From Adiantum capillus-veneris (taxonomy: Eukaryota > Streptophyta > Polypodiopsida > Polypodiales > Pteridaceae): DNA of 64,000 nucleotides. The notes under the pieces are model-generated. The model ran no database searches and was not told the origin of the DNA. It saw only the letters and a program-made list of their open reading frames with translations. Location: contig CM043942.1 of NCBI GenBank assembly GCA_014529385.2, forward strand, positions 21,932,991 to 21,996,990, written 5' to 3'. Position numbers and translations under genes: made by a program. Of this stretch, positions 1 to 12,100 are shown one piece after another (the stretch's first letter is position 1; the number at the start of each line of letters is the position of its first letter).

Positions 1-1
1 A

Positions 2-1858
2 AGCATGCGTCTACATGCAGGCCTACCGCTTGAGCTTTGGGCGGAAGCTGTAAGTACGTCTATGTACTTAATCAATCGGTCACCCTCAACGGCATTGGAT
101 GTGGGAGTTCCAGAAGAGGCATGGACAGGTAAACCGGTGAATTATGCATTTCTCAAAGTGTTTGGGTGTGAGGCTTTCATACACATAGATAGAAGCCTAA
201 GATCAAAGTTAGATGCAAAGTCCAAAAAGTGTTTCTTCATTGGCTATGGAGAAGGAGACTTTGGGTATCGCCTATGGAATCCTGAAGATGGTAAAATCTT
301 AAGGAGTAGGGATGTAATTTTTAACGAACAAAATATGTACAAAGATTACTTGGAAAGAAAACAAACAAAAGAAACAGGTGATGAGTACATGGAGCTTGAG
401 GACGGTGAAGACTCAAGGACTGCAAACGGTGACAATGAGCAACAACGTCAACCAAATGAGGAGCCTCAACCTATTCCCCGAAGATCTACAAGAGCAAGTA
501 GACCTCCAGAAAGGTTTTTTCCTTCCTTCAACCATCTCTTGATCTCAGATTCTGGAGAGCCGGAATCATATGAAGAAGCTATGCAACATGAATCCAAAGA
601 AGAATGGACGAAGAGCATGCAAGTGGAGATGGACTCACTACATCGCAACCAAACATGGGAGTTGGTTGAGTTGCCTAAAGGTAAGCAGGCACTTCAAAAC
701 AAATGGGTGTACAAGCTAAAGGAAGAAGAAGGTGGGAAGAAAAGGTACAAGTATAGGCTTGTAGTAAAAGGTTTTTCTCAAAAGAAAGGTATTGACTTCA
801 ATGAAATATTTTCTCCTGTTGTAAAAATGAACTCAATTAGGCTTGTCTTAAGCCTTGTGGCTGCTCATGATCTAAATCTCGAGCAAATGGATGTAAATAC
901 GGCATTCCCTCACGGTGACTTAGAGGAGGAAATCTACATGCTTCAACCAAAGGGGTATGAAGTAAAAGGTAAGGAGAAAATGGTTTGCAGATTAAAGAAG
1001 AGCTTGTATGGTTTAAAGCAAGCATCAAGACAATGGTACTTGAAGTTTGATCGATGGATGTTGGATCATGGATTCACAAGATGCAACTTGGATCACTGCG
1101 TCTACACGAAGAATTTGGGAGATGGGAAATTCATCATCCTAATGTTGTATGTTGATGACATGTTGATTGCAAGTGCTAACATGCAGGACATCAAAGACCT
1201 AAAAGAGGAGCTATCCAAATCTTTTTCAATGAAAGATTTAGGTGTTGCAAAGAGGATACTTGGTATGAAAATATCAAGGGACAGGACGAAGAAAACAATA
1301 AAGCTATCTCAAGAAGATTACATCAAGAAGGTACTAGAAAGGTTTGCAATGCAAAATGCAAAACCAGTTTCTACACCTTTGGCTGGTCATTTTAAACTAA
1401 CGAAGGATATGTGTCCAAAGACACAAGAGGAGATAGCCTATATCTCTAAAGTTCCATATGCTGCAGCGGTAGGTTCTCTAATGTATGCTATTGTCTGGAC
1501 AAGGCCAGACATTGCACATGCAGTGGGAGTTGTGAGTAGGTTCATGGACAACCCAGGTAAAGAGCATTGGCAAGCTGTGAAGTGGATACTTAGGTATCTA
1601 AAAGGGACAACAACAAATGCTTTGTATTTTGGAGGAACTGATATTTTTCTAGAAGGGTATGCTGATGCAGATATGGCAGGTGACAAAGATACTCGAAGGA
1701 GCACTACTGGCTATGTGTTCACGGTTGGAGGCACAGCAGTAAGCTGGGCTTCAAAGCTGCAGAAAGTGGTTTCACTTTCTACCACAGAAGCAGAGTATGT
1801 AGCAATGACGGAGGCAAGCAAAGAAATTCTGTGGCTTCACAAATTCTGTGGCCGGTGA
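2..1858 (+). CDS. Ty1/copia polyprotein, partial (integrase C-terminal part, RT, RNase H)
   Basis: The frame is open from the window edge to 1858. It begins inside the integrase core (HAGLPLELWAEAV, then NRSPS and FGCEAF). A hydrophilic linker comes next, then the copia RT with FPHGDLEEEIYM and LYGLKQASRQWY. The catalytic YVDDM is near residue 382 (nt 1147-1161). RNase H follows (ADADMAGDKDTRRSTTGY, TTEAEYVAM). The protein would copy element RNA in cytoplasmic particles and insert the cDNA in the nucleus. The 5' part lies outside the window. The RNase H end, normally containing a CDSQSAI-type motif, is missing: after WLHKF the frame runs directly into LTR sequence. No internal stop is seen in 617 codons, so decay is recent or limited. 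Family assignment is certain; the lineage within copia is not. Confidence 0.93.
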   Translation, partial: SMRLHAGLPLELWAEAVSTSMYLINRSPSTALDVGVPEEAWTGKPVNYAFLKVFGCEAFIHIDRSLRSKLDAKSKKCFFIGYGEGDFGYRLWNPEDGKILRSRDVIFNEQNMYKDYLERKQTKETGDEYMELEDGEDSRTANGDNEQQRQPNEEPQPIPRRSTRASRPPERFFPSFNHLLISDSGEPESYEEAMQHESKEEWTKSMQVEMDSLHRNQTWELVELPKGKQALQNKWVYKLKEEEGGKKRYKYRLVVKGFSQKKGIDFNEIFSPVVKMNSIRLVLSLVAAHDLNLEQMDVNTAFPHGDLEEEIYMLQPKGYEVKGKEKMVCRLKKSLYGLKQASRQWYLKFDRWMLDHGFTRCNLDHCVYTKNLGDGKFIILMLYVDDMLIASANMQDIKDLKEELSKSFSMKDLGVAKRILGMKISRDRTKKTIKLSQEDYIKKVLERFAMQNAKPVSTPLAGHFKLTKDMCPKTQEEIAYISKVPYAAAVGSLMYAIVWTRPDIAHAVGVVSRFMDNPGKEHWQAVKWILRYLKGTTTNALYFGGTDIFLEGYADADMAGDKDTRRSTTGYVFTVGGTAVSWASKLQKVVSLSTTEAEYVAMTEASKEILWLHKFCGR

Positions 1859-1859
1859 C

Positions 1860-1945
1860 CGGTAGTCAATGGCCGATGGCCGGTGGTCGGAAGTCAATGG
1901 CCGGTGGCCTGTGGTCGGCGGAAGTCAATGGCCGGTGGCCGAATT
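1860..1945 (+). repeat. GC-rich minisatellite (AGTCAATGGCC units)
   Basis: Three imperfect units of about 27-32 bp, each containing AGTCAATGGCC followed by variants of GGTGGCCGGTGGTCGG, lie at the junction between the truncated copia gene and its LTR. A 12-bp direct repeat AAATTCTGTGGC (1825-1836 and 1842-1853) sits just before it. Confidence 0.7.
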
Positions 1946-2278
1946 CAAAAGCGGACTTGTCTTCTCAAGGGCGGCCACACATGGGCGGATTGGAGGGTCC
2001 GATTTGGACTTATTCGCACAAGGGCGGCTACACATGGCTGTCTCTCGTTAGAGAGGGCAGCCCTTTTGGCCTATAAAAGGAGGCCATTTCTACACACATT
2101 TCATAGTGTGAAGTTGATGCAACAAGGTGAGTGTGAGGTGGTGAGAGTGAAGCAAGGCGGGAGCTCCATTAAGGGTATAATCCCTTTGTAAATTACTTCT
2201 TGTTTTGAAGTACTAAAGCCATTGAGTGGCTACTTTCCCGTGGACGTAGCCCACATTGGGTGAACCACGTATATCGTG

Positions 2279-2379
<101 letters not shown>

Positions 2380-2463
2380 CTATAATCTCGTGTATGTAAA
2401 TCTGTCTCTCTCCATTAAGTAATCTACTCAATTATCTATTTAGCTACGTCTTATTTCCTAACA

Positions 2464-2577
2464 TCTGCCAGCTTAACCAATATTTTAGCTTTTTCTCTCC
2501 TGGAACTTCCCCGTATTAAATGATCAGTTTAACCTGAGAAAACCATTTAGGAGAATTAGATATTAGTTATTATGACC
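2464..2577 (-). repeat. Fragment of a G-family gypsy LTR, inverted
   Basis: On the minus strand this matches the first about 114 bp of the LTR at 31024-31137, through to GGTTAAGCTGGCAGA. It stops exactly at the end of the copia LTR, so it is either a remnant the copia element landed in or a rearrangement product. Confidence 0.8.
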
Positions 2578-4028
2578 GTATTTAACTGGCGGGACCAATC
2601 CATAGACATTTTGTGGAGCTTTCCACCCCTCTAAGCGCTAGGTGTGACAAGGATCTAAGTGTACTCATGTGTGAATAATATGTGAACTTTGTCAGCAAGA
2701 GCCCACATTATCCAATTTATGGTGTAACTTTCCTATATCAAATCATAAGAGAATACCAATGTCAAATGGTAAAGAAATTTCCTTGGAAAAGGTAAACTAT
2801 GTGACAAGAGCCCTTCATCCCACTATTTTTTCCCTCTCCCCAACAATTGCACAGTTAAATGTCCCTTTCAATCTTTTTTCTTTTGCAAAACTCACAATTT
2901 GTGAGTGTATTGTATTAAATGTCGCTTTCAATCTTGAGCAATGTTTTGGTTGAGAGGTATCATTTTGTGTCAAGGTCATTGTCGGGACAAGGGTACGACC
3001 AAGGAGGGGCATGGTCAGCTAGGCATGCTCAAATAATCCACTACATGGGCTATAAGTGTATAATCCAAGTTACTACAATTGTCAATGTAAAACATTAATA
3101 AAAACTAAGTACTTATGAGATTCAATGTGACCAGCCCAGGCTATACATGTTTAACTCAAGTTGCTGCAATTGTCAATGTAAGCATTTATAAAAACTAAGT
3201 ACTTGTGAGATTCAACATGACCAGTCCAGGCTAAGGCTCTCCATTTCCAAGAAACCAAAAAGAGCTACCTTCACGGCATACACATAAGTGATTTTTGTTG
3301 TTGCTAAGGGTTTTGTACGGATTCTTGATTTGTAAATGTGTTCGAAACTACATGTCCCCCTGAAACAATGGAAGGAGTGGAGGTCTCTACCACCTCTCAT
3401 ACGTCTATGGTAGATGCACCAATATTGAAAGTGGAAATTTTTGGATTCATCTTAATTGTAGTCCAGCTTGCACAAGCCTTAGAAGGCTACTCCTCATGCA
3501 ATCAAGTTTCCTCTTAGCTGCACTAAAGGAGAACGACGACAGTAATCGTGTGTATATGGGATCCTTCCCCTACAATTATTGAGTGATGTGTAGATAAATT
3601 TATCTAAAAGTTTGTGGTAAGACTTCTAAAAGATACGAGGGAAATTTTCAAGTACAGCATGCACATCTTCTGCGTAGATATTCTTTCCTACGAGGGAACG
3701 TTTTGTGTATACAAAATCAGGACACCTCGAAGAACACATCATACAAATAAGAACTATGTGACATAAAACCAAGCCTGTGCTAGAAGATGGTGGATCAAAA
3801 GTGTTTCATGTGAGAACAAGGCCGAATAGCCCGGATTTGATTTCGAGATCAAGCTGAGTTTGATTGGGCTTCAATCACATCGACCCATAATGGAGCCAAT
3901 ACAACCAAATTAGCTCCACTTATGCATATTTACGGGTTTTGAAAATCAAGACTGCTTGACAACTTGATGTTATAATTCAAAAAGTTGGATTTTTGCAGTT
4001 TGAAACTAGTGCTTGCATTGTGGGGATT
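2578..4028. other. Anonymous AT-rich DNA, no gene recognised
   Basis: I see no convincing coding exon, RNA gene or transposon end here. The longest frames (about 60 codons) show no domain. The last part, ending in TTGTGGGGAT just before the LTR at 4029, is probably the non-coding 3' internal end of the copia element whose LTR follows. A 91-bp tandem duplication lies inside (listed separately). Confidence 0.5.
3049..3229 (+). repeat. 91-bp tandem duplication
   Basis: Two adjacent units (3049-3138 and 3139-3229) share CAATTGTCAATGTAA, then ATAAAAACTAAGTACTT, then GAGATTCAA, and close with a CCAGGCT motif. They differ by scattered substitutions and small indels, so the duplication is not very recent. 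Confidence 0.85.
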
Positions 4029-4256
4029 TGTTACCATATACATGTGGTAGTGATGTGTGTGAACACACTAGGACCGCCGGGGCATTTTTTCCCTCTTTAG
4101 GAGGTTTTTTCCCCCGTGCATTGATATATACGCCCATCACTCTAGGGCTATCTATCTTTCCATTGCACACTAAGTAACACACTCTCTATTGTGTGCCTTG
4201 AGCTTCCTTCGTCTTCTCCAAGCTGTGTGTGTTTCTCTGCAACCCTAATTCCAACA
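4029..4256 (+). repeat. Short copia 3' LTR (family Q)
   Basis: This runs from TGTTACCATATAC to TTCCAACA (228 bp) and closely matches the LTR at 24868-25091. A TATATA element lies near 4125-4132. The preceding TTGTGGGGAT is purine-rich, as expected of a polypurine tract. It is followed by no primer binding site, so it reads as a 3' LTR. Its internal region is not recognisable upstream. Confidence 0.7.
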
Positions 4257-5024
4257 GTCTTGAGATTGGGGTGTTGGTCAGGCTTTATAGGATCCAATTT
4301 GGGCTCATATTGGACATGTTAGGGACATGTTATGGGCATTTGGGTATGTGATCTTTAGATGGAATTTTTGTATGTTTGGGATAAGGTTTTTCTCATAGTC
4401 TTGCTTTGGCACATGGGTTTTGGGTCTTTGGACCTCTATAGCAAAGCCTTTGGAAGTTTTGAAAATTTGGCTTCAGGCCTTTGTGCACTATAAGGGCATA
4501 AAAAATGAGGACATTGGTGGCATTTTCTTGAAAATTGGCCATTAACATGGGCTTTTTGCCACAAATAGGGCACTGAATAATAGGTTTGATCAAGAAATTG
4601 AGATTTGGGACCAATGAATGGCCATCCAACATATCAATAAAGGGCTGGAGTCTTGGGAAGGATGAAGGATGGCTAGGCTCTTGGGAAGCTCTCTCGCAAA
4701 GAGTTGAAGAACCTACTTTGTTTCGGTGTTTGCTTTGTTGGTTTCCTCTCTCTCTCTCTCTTGGAGAAGATAAGAAGAAGAATTGAAATCTCTTACACTC
4801 TTGTTAGTGTTGAGGTGCTCTCTCGTGATCTTAACCAGGAGGATTGGGGGTTATTTAGGATCTTTTGGGATGGCTTTAGAGGAAATGTTCTTACTCTTGT
4901 GAGAAAAAATTCAGTTATACACAAGCAAAGCGGAGAAATTCCTTGCCTCTTGACCTATGGGAGCTCTCCTGCTCTTGGTGTATTAGAAGTGAAGGGAAGG
5001 ATTAATTTTTTCTTTTTTGGCTCT

Positions 5025-5112
<88 letters not shown>

Positions 5113-5279
5113 ATTCACGGGCTCTCTTCGAGCTCTCTCTTGGGAAATTGAAAGAGGGAAGGAGGCTTGCTTGTGTTCAATGTGAGGATCTTGGAAGAAT
5201 TCTTGCTTGTCTTTATGGGATCAATGTAACCAAGGCCTGGGGAAGAGTTTGAGTAGTTTTGGGTCCTGTTGTAGCTTCA
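4257..5279. other. Anonymous DNA with CT tract, no gene recognised
   Basis: No domain-bearing frame is visible. One frame of about 180 codons (4704-5252) translates the CT tract as Leu-Ser repeats and is judged chance. The sequence is T-rich with words such as TTGGGAAG repeated nearby. Confidence 0.5.
5027..5110 (+). repeat. (CT)n microsatellite
   Basis: An uninterrupted run of 42 CT dinucleotides. Confidence 0.98.
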
Positions 5280-5705
5280 AAATCAATGCACATTATTACT
5301 CAAAAAACATGGTTATAAAGTTGTGTTAGGTTCTCCGTGTATATTTGCAACTGTACAAACTCTTTATAGCTTTTACCTCTCAACTATATTAGAAAACAAG
5401 CAATTGATACAAAGCAATGTTAGTTCTTGCATGTATCTTTGTAGCTATTGACTCACAAGTTCGAGGGCAATCTTTTGGGAAGCCATGATATTGAAACACA
5501 AAAAGTTGCTCTCATTTCCCCCTTTTCTCACTCCCTCTCCCCACTCGGAAAAAAAAATTTGATACCCCCTTCTTTATTTCTAAGCTTGGGAGATAAATTA
5601 TTGGGGACCTACCCCTAACTTATACACTTATGTAACTTGTTAAAAAAAAAACCCTCTCCTGCACTTACGTGGTGCGGTAAGTTTTCCATGGTGAATCCCC
5701 CGGGT
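5280..5705 (+). repeat. Repeat M, left copy
   Basis: It is the inverted partner of 24069-24445. Shared words include GGTTATAAAGTT, then TCTTGCATGTATCTTTGTAG, then ACTCACAAGTTCGAGGG, the poly-T/poly-A zone near 5640 and CCATGGTGAATCCC at its inner end. The left copy carries about 26 extra bases near 5660-5685. The inner end abuts the truncated gypsy RT. Outer limits are blurred by divergence. It could be a terminal inverted repeat of a DNA transposon or an inverted duplication of flanking DNA. Confidence 0.75.
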
Positions 5706-7813
5706 TTTGGACACTATATGCCCTAAAATGAGTCCATGTTTAACCCAAAATTGGCATTTGAAAGGGTTTAATGAGATGCAATATAATCTGCACTTTTCAT
5801 AAACATGATAGACGTTCTTTCCGAGAACAATAAACACAAAGGTCATAAAAAAAAGCTTCGCAAAACTCCCTCAAATATTCCCTAAAAGCAGTGTTTATCA
5901 ATCTTTGGAAGGTAGCAGGGGCATTGGTTAAGCCAAAAGCCATAACACGAAATGCGAACACTCCAAATTCGGTTATAAAAGTACGCGTAGACATAGATAT
6001 TAGACTAGTCATGCACCATTTTTGCTTCCCTTATGAAAGGACATCCTAATATCATCTCAGATGACATAGTGTGCTTGGAAAAATCCATAACAATGAAGGT
6101 ATGCCTTATTATGTGTCCAAGGACCTTGATCTTGAGATCTTCTAGCATCCCAATAGGTTTAACAATAGTCCCATTGGCCATCTTTACCACTATGTTTGTA
6201 GTCCCAGGGTGAGGTCTTCCCGTGGATTCCCAGTAATTTTTAGTTACAATGCTAACCCCAGCGCCACCATCAAGGATTCCCTTCAAAGTTAATCCCTTGG
6301 TAGTGATTGGTATGGTCGCATTGGATTCATCACCTTCAAAGTATTGTTCCAACTTTTTAACAGGTATTCCAACAACAGAGTTCTCATCTAGGTTGGGTTA
6401 TGGATCTAAGTGTTCCTCCTCTATTGGCACCTCCCTAGCTCCATCCATCTGTGCAAATTGTGGTAGCTCGACTTTCAGTTCTCCATTGAGGAAATGCTCT
6501 AAGAGCTAAGAATAGCTCGGGGTCTCCAAATAGTTTAGACATGATGTATCTTCTGAAGCCATGAAATCCATCAACTTGGCAATATTTAACGGCATTTTTT
6601 GGGCTTTAGTCCCTTAACATGGGGAAGATGGGATCTCCATTTCTTTGATAGGGTCGGGTAATCCCTGTGTAAACATTCTCTCCAATAAGAGGGGAGTATG
6701 CCCACTTCTCAATGACTTAAAGTCACTTTCTTCTTGGATGAAACTAGGTATGGCTAGTGGTCTATGGTCTTTATGAGGTTATTTTGCATAGGGAACAATG
6801 TGTCTGTAATTTGGATTTGCCTAGGTGCTGGCTCTAGATCGCTTTGGTATCTGCTACCAAACTCATTAATTGCTTGACGCGCTCAATCTCCTCTCTATAG
6901 GGTTTGGGTAAGCTCATATCTTCTTCTTGGGTTCCTTGGGTCCTGGCCATTGTGGCTCATGATGATCTTCCTTGGTTGTTTCTTTCCTAGTGACCATTTT
7001 AGTCTCCATGGTCTCATTCGAATCAGAACCCTCTTCAACGTTGTTCATATACACGGGGTCGTCACTAGTCCCTATGTTGGTCTTTGAACTAGGGTCTGAC
7101 TTTGCTGCTTTTTGTAATCTCTTCCTTTGTGTTTTCTTCTTCTTCTGAGATTGGGCAAGTGATGCTGTGTCTCTTTTTTCAAGAATATAATTTTGGTTTT
7201 GGAGCATCGGTTGTGTGAGTACATTTACTTGTACCACAGGTGTACTTTGTGATGGCTCCTTGGTAACCTCAATTAAGTTCAATGGCGTGATCTTTGGTGC
7301 ATTTGCATTGTTAGGACATTGAACAATCAAATGATCTATGCCACATTGATTACACATGAGTATTGGCATTGTAGTTGTACTCGCTTGATTGGTTTGCATT
7401 AGTGTGGCATTCTTTTGTATTCTAATAGGACACTCAGCTGCACGATGTGGAACCCCACACTCGTAGCATTGAAGAGGTGGTCTCTTGGCAGTGAAATTGA
7501 TATTTTGGCCTCTTGCCACAAGAGCAGCTACTTGATAGACAGATTTGACTTGTCCCCAATAGTCCTCCATGTAGTATTGTGGACTTTCTTCAAGTGCATC
7601 AATCCCATAGGCAATATTAGGGTCTAACTCATCCTCACAATCTGCACAAGCAATAGATGAATCACAACCCACTTGATTCACAGAAGTGATTCTCGGATGT
7701 GGGGGTTATGGTCCTAGCACTAGAGGTGGTAATGGTGTTGTTTGAACAACATTTTGGGCCCTAGGGACCATGTGTTGTGATGGTTATTCAAGAGGTGGGG
7801 CCGGCATCAATGT
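5706..7813 (-). pseudogene. Gypsy element B, 3' part: Gag knuckles, protease, truncated RT
   Basis: Read on the minus strand, 7681-6914 encodes a Gag C-terminal region. It has two CCHC knuckles (CYECGVPHRAAEC and CNQCGIDHLIVQC) and a basic stretch KKKKTQRKRLQK. After degraded DNA, 6352-6005 encodes a retropepsin with DGGAGVSIVTKN as active-site region and ILGCPFIREAKM downstream. It joins abruptly to mid-RT (FGLTNAPATFQ at about 5925; CQFWVKHGLILGHIVSK at about 5725), so the first half of RT is deleted. The normal catalytic YxDD reads as YDLC. This is the last of three pieces of one gypsy body, the others being 13688-13930 and 22621-24068, and it is split from them by insertions D and A. Same family as element A. 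Non-functional. Confidence 0.85.
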
Positions 7814-8005
7814 TGTTGGGGTATAAATCCCAATGTGGTCGCCTAGGTAAGTGGGTGGGCCGCCAGGTATGTACACATATTCTTTTGTAAAAACCTAATA
7901 AGAACTCACTATGCTCTACACATTACAGTAGAGCGAGTTCACCATATCGTCGTGCTCTTCTTCTCGCACTCTCTCTCGCGTCGCACTTCCACTCGTACTC
8001 CTTCA
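7814..8005 (+). repeat. D 5' LTR
   Basis: It starts TGTTGGGGTATAAATCCC and ends CGTACTCCTTCA. It is the same length as the 3' copy with only a handful of differences. A TATAAA word lies close to the start and a CT-rich stretch near the end. Confidence 0.93.
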
Positions 8006-8007
8006 AC

Positions 8008-8019
8008 TGCTATCAGAGC
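8008..8019 (+). other. D primer binding site
   Basis: TGCTATCAGAGC, one mismatch from the initiator methionine tRNA complement TGGTATCAGAGC, starts 2 bp after the LTR. Confidence 0.8.
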
Positions 8020-9103
8020 TCAGATCGAGGCTCGAGGCAGCACTACAGGAGGCTAGAGTCACCAACTCAGATTGGAGTGAAATTCGACGGGCAAAGACAC
8101 GGCCCCAAATCTTGTGGGAAAGCTCGTAGGACTTGGTATGCTCAGAATTTCATTCTGAGGTCATCTCGGTCACCGTTCGGCTTCGACAAAGTTCTGCACA
8201 GGCCATTTTCGACTACGTGGTCTCAATGGGTGCACATCCGACTCTGCAAATTTGGGGTTTTCAGCCTACGACTGCAGGTGTTGAGGATATCGACACTCCC
8301 AGAGTGTTGATTTGTGGCTGTCTACACATCGAAGGACGGCTCATAGTTCTTGTAGGCGTGTCACATACGACACGGGGGCATCTACACACAGACTGTAGGC
8401 GACATCCACTAGTTCATCAGGTAGCTTGTGTTTGCTGCTTGATATTCCAGATTTCATCCTGACATTGCAGGTACTTCCACATGGGATGTATTGTCAGAGA
8501 TGATGTATGTCTGTTGAGGGTTTGCTGGCTGTGAGTCACGCAGCAAACAACCGCCGCAGCGGTTACAGCATAAAGTGGGAAATTTGTGGATGTATGACTT
8601 TGTGGGAAGTCTATGTACTGTCAGATTTATTGCAGCCTTTGTTGAGGGTCGAGTGAGGTTTTATTAAGCTGGGGGATTCTCGAATGTTGAGATCCTTTCG
8701 GTGATACAGGTCTTGGAGCGATCCCTCGAGCACCCTTAGATAGGCAGCTAGAATGTATTGACTGTGAGTTAGACAGTTGGGATTGCATCTTTGCTTTACT
8801 GCCGTTGAGGCATTGTCGTAGTCTATGCTTACAGGACAGTGACAGGGCAGTCAGAGACAGTACAGGTGCAGGGCAGGTTTACCCACAGCTTACAGTGTTA
8901 GAGAGACAGTGGTTTTTTGAGCTGTTTTTTGGTCTGTTTTTAGTACACCAGAGCCATTTTACAAAGGAGACTCTGCCAAAATTTTTGCAGAATCTGAAGC
9001 TTTCTTAGTTGATTTGACAGGTTGATATTGGTTCAGAGGTCAGTTTATAGGGGAAACTTTGCCGAATTTTTCCCAGGAAAGTAAACTACTGTGAAGCGTA
9101 GCT
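8020..9103. other. D untranslated leader
   Basis: 1.08 kb without a convincing frame, between the PBS and the gag start. Short frames here (up to 109 codons) have no domain. Confidence 0.7.
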
Positions 9104-12100
9104 ATGGCTGGATCACATGACACTGCTCTTTACAATATCACGAAGTTGGATGGAACCAATTTCCCATTGTGGAAGAAGCAGATTTGGCACGTGTTGGTAC
9201 AAAAGAAGCAGATAAAACCTATAAAGCTCAAGGGGATAAAACCAGAAGATATGGACGAAGACGAATGGAGCGAAATGGATGAATTGGCACTTTCTACCAT
9301 TATGCTGACTTTGGCAGAAAGCGTTTACTTCAATGTAGCAGACGAGATGTCGGCTTATCAAGCATGGTTAAAGCTGAGTGATCTTTATGACAAGCAGAGT
9401 GCAGCTTCACAGGTATACTGGCTTAAGAAGCTTGTTGACTTGAAGATGAAAGAAGGGACACCTATGTCCAATCATCTGAATGAATTCAACACAATCTATA
9501 GTCAGTTGTCAGCTCAAGGTGTCAAGTTTGATGAACCTGTTAGAGCTATGTTCCTGTTGATCACATTGCCGAAAAGTTGGGACACTTTTCGCACAGCTTT
9601 GAGTAATTCTGCACCTCCAGATGGTTTGAACATAGCAGGTGTAGAAGGAAGTCTGCTTACTAAAGAAACCAATAGAAAGACAATGGACAAAGGCTAAGGA
9701 ACAACCTTAGTTGTCAGGGGAAGGACCAAAGAAAAGTACAAAGGTGGAAAGAGGAATCAGTCTCGTAGCAAGTCCCGCACTGCTAAAGGCAAGAGTGACA
9801 TAGAATGCTACCATTGTGGCAAGAAGGGTCACATGAAAAGAGACTGCAGAGAATGGAAAGCAGAAAAAGGCAAAGAGAAAGTTGAAGACCATGGTGAGAA
9901 GAACAAGTCCTCAGTGAAGATTCAAGAAATAAATGTGACAAACATTGTTGCAGAAGATGACAGTCTAGTGTCAGGAGACATCTACTTCTTGAAGAATACA
10001 ATGGACTCAGCTCTTCTTACAGCATCTGATGGAAATGCACTGAGTGACTCGATTATAGACTCAGGGGCATCACTTCATGTGTCTCCAAACAAGGAGTGGT
10101 TTACCTCTTATGTGACCACTAAAGATCATGTTTGGCTAGGCAATGGGCAGACATGTGAGATCTTAGGTGTTGGAGATGTTCAATTGAAGTTTCAGAATGG
10201 CTCTTCTTTCACGCTGAAGAATGTGAGACATGTTCCCGCAATTACAAAGAGCTTGATCAGCACAGGTTTACTTGATGATGCTGGCTACGTCACCACTTTT
10301 GGACAGAACATGTGGAAGATATCCAAGGGTTCTATGACAGTAGCACATGGAGTAAAGTCTGGAATACTTTACATGATTTATGTATCAAATGTCTCTAAAA
10401 ATGTAATCAATGTAACCGAGCAGCCGAACGTTTCTTTGTGGCATAGCCGGTTAGGACATATGTCCAAGAAGGGAATGGAAATCTTGTCTCGTTCTGGTTA
10501 TTTGCCTGGCTTTTCACCAGCCAATGTAAAGACATACCCTGACGTAGACCTTCGGTTGTCTAAGTCACCTGCATAATCTGAGTCTGTAAAACCCTTTACA
10601 CTTAGCTCCTGACTCCCATAGCATATACGCATACTCTTTGTAGCTTTCAGGTATCTCAATATTCCTTTCACTGCCTCCCAATGTTTCTTGCCTGGGTTTG
10701 ACATGTATCGACTTACTACTCCCACTGCAAATGCAATGTTTGGGCGAGTAGCAATCATTGCATACATCAAACTACCCACTGCAGACGCATATGGAATCTT
10801 ATCCATTTTAGACGCATATGGAATCATATGAAATCTTGTCTCGTTCTGGTTATTTGCCTGGCTTTTCATTTAATGATTTTGAATTCTGTGGATATTGTCT
10901 GTATGGTAAGCAAACACAGCAGCCACATAAGCATAGAAGCAGTAGAAGAGATACAAAGTTGGCACTTGTTCATAGTGATTTGTGTGGACCTATGCCTAAC
11001 CTATCTCTAGGGGGAGCTTCTTACTTTATGACATTTATAGATGATTACTCGAGGAAAGTATGGGTTTACTTTCTCAAGCACAAGGATGAAGCGTTTAGTG
11101 TTTTCAAAACGTTTGTGACACTTGTGGAGAATCAGAGTGGCAAGAAGCTTAAATGCTTACGCACTGACAATGGTGGAGAGTATGTTTCAAAGGCCTTTCA
11201 GGACTTTTGTGAGTCAAAAGGTATAAAACGTGAACTTACTGCTCCTTACAATCCTCCTCAAAATGGTGTTGCTGAGAGGATGAATAGGACCATACAAGAG
11301 AAGGTCAGAAGTATGTTGTCTAATGAACAGCTGCCAAATGGGTTTTGGGCTGAAGTTGTATCAACAGCTATTCACCTTGTAAATAGATCTCCTAGCAAGG
11401 TTTTGCAGAAGGATTCAGTGCTAGAGATGGTATGGTCAGGCAAAATGCCCTCATACAAGCATCTCAGAGTCTTTGGTTGTGAGGCATATACTCATGTTCC
11501 AAAGGAATTTAGGAATCTTTCTAGCTATGGTAATTCTGGTGAGATGGGGTACAGACTTTGGGATCCCGAATCCAGAAAGGTTGTCCGCAGCAATGATGTT
11601 CACTTTAATGAATCCAAATATCATTCTAAACCAGAGAGGGTTGAGGAGATTAGAAGAGTTGTCTTCCAAGAAGATGGACCTGCACGTGCAAGACAAAATG
11701 TCAGGGCTCAAGAGGAGCAAGGACATGATAGAGTGGAACCACAGGTTGTGGCTGAGCCTGAGCCACCTATTGTGCGTAGATCTGGAAGTGTCACACGACC
11801 TCCTGATAGGTTTGTTCCATCTATGAACTATGTCATGTTGACTGATTGCAATGAGCCTTCATGTTACAAGGAAGCAGTGCAAATGAAGGACTCCGGGAAT
11901 TGGCAATTGGCCATGCAGTCAGAGATGACAGCTCTGCATAAAAACAAGACATGGAAGCTAGTTAAATTACCACAGGGCAAAAAGGCTCTACCTTGTAAAT
12001 GGGTTTACAGGTATAAGATCACCGCTCATGGTAGTCAGCCAAAGTACAAAGCAAGGCTTGTTGCCAAGGGCTTTAAGCAAGAACAAGGCATTGACTTTGA

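Noticed and set aside
4704-5252. Frame of 182 codons with a Leu-Ser run
   Set aside because: Most of it is the CT microsatellite; the flanks show no domain and no splice or start support.
5280-5705. Repeat M as the LTR of element B
   Set aside because: The two copies are inverted, not direct; the same family's real LTR is seen in A (581-606 bp) and is different; no PBS or polypurine tract adjoins M.
8077-8462. Frames of 77 and 109 codons in D's leader
   Set aside because: No domain, overlapping frames, and located in the untranslated leader between PBS and gag.
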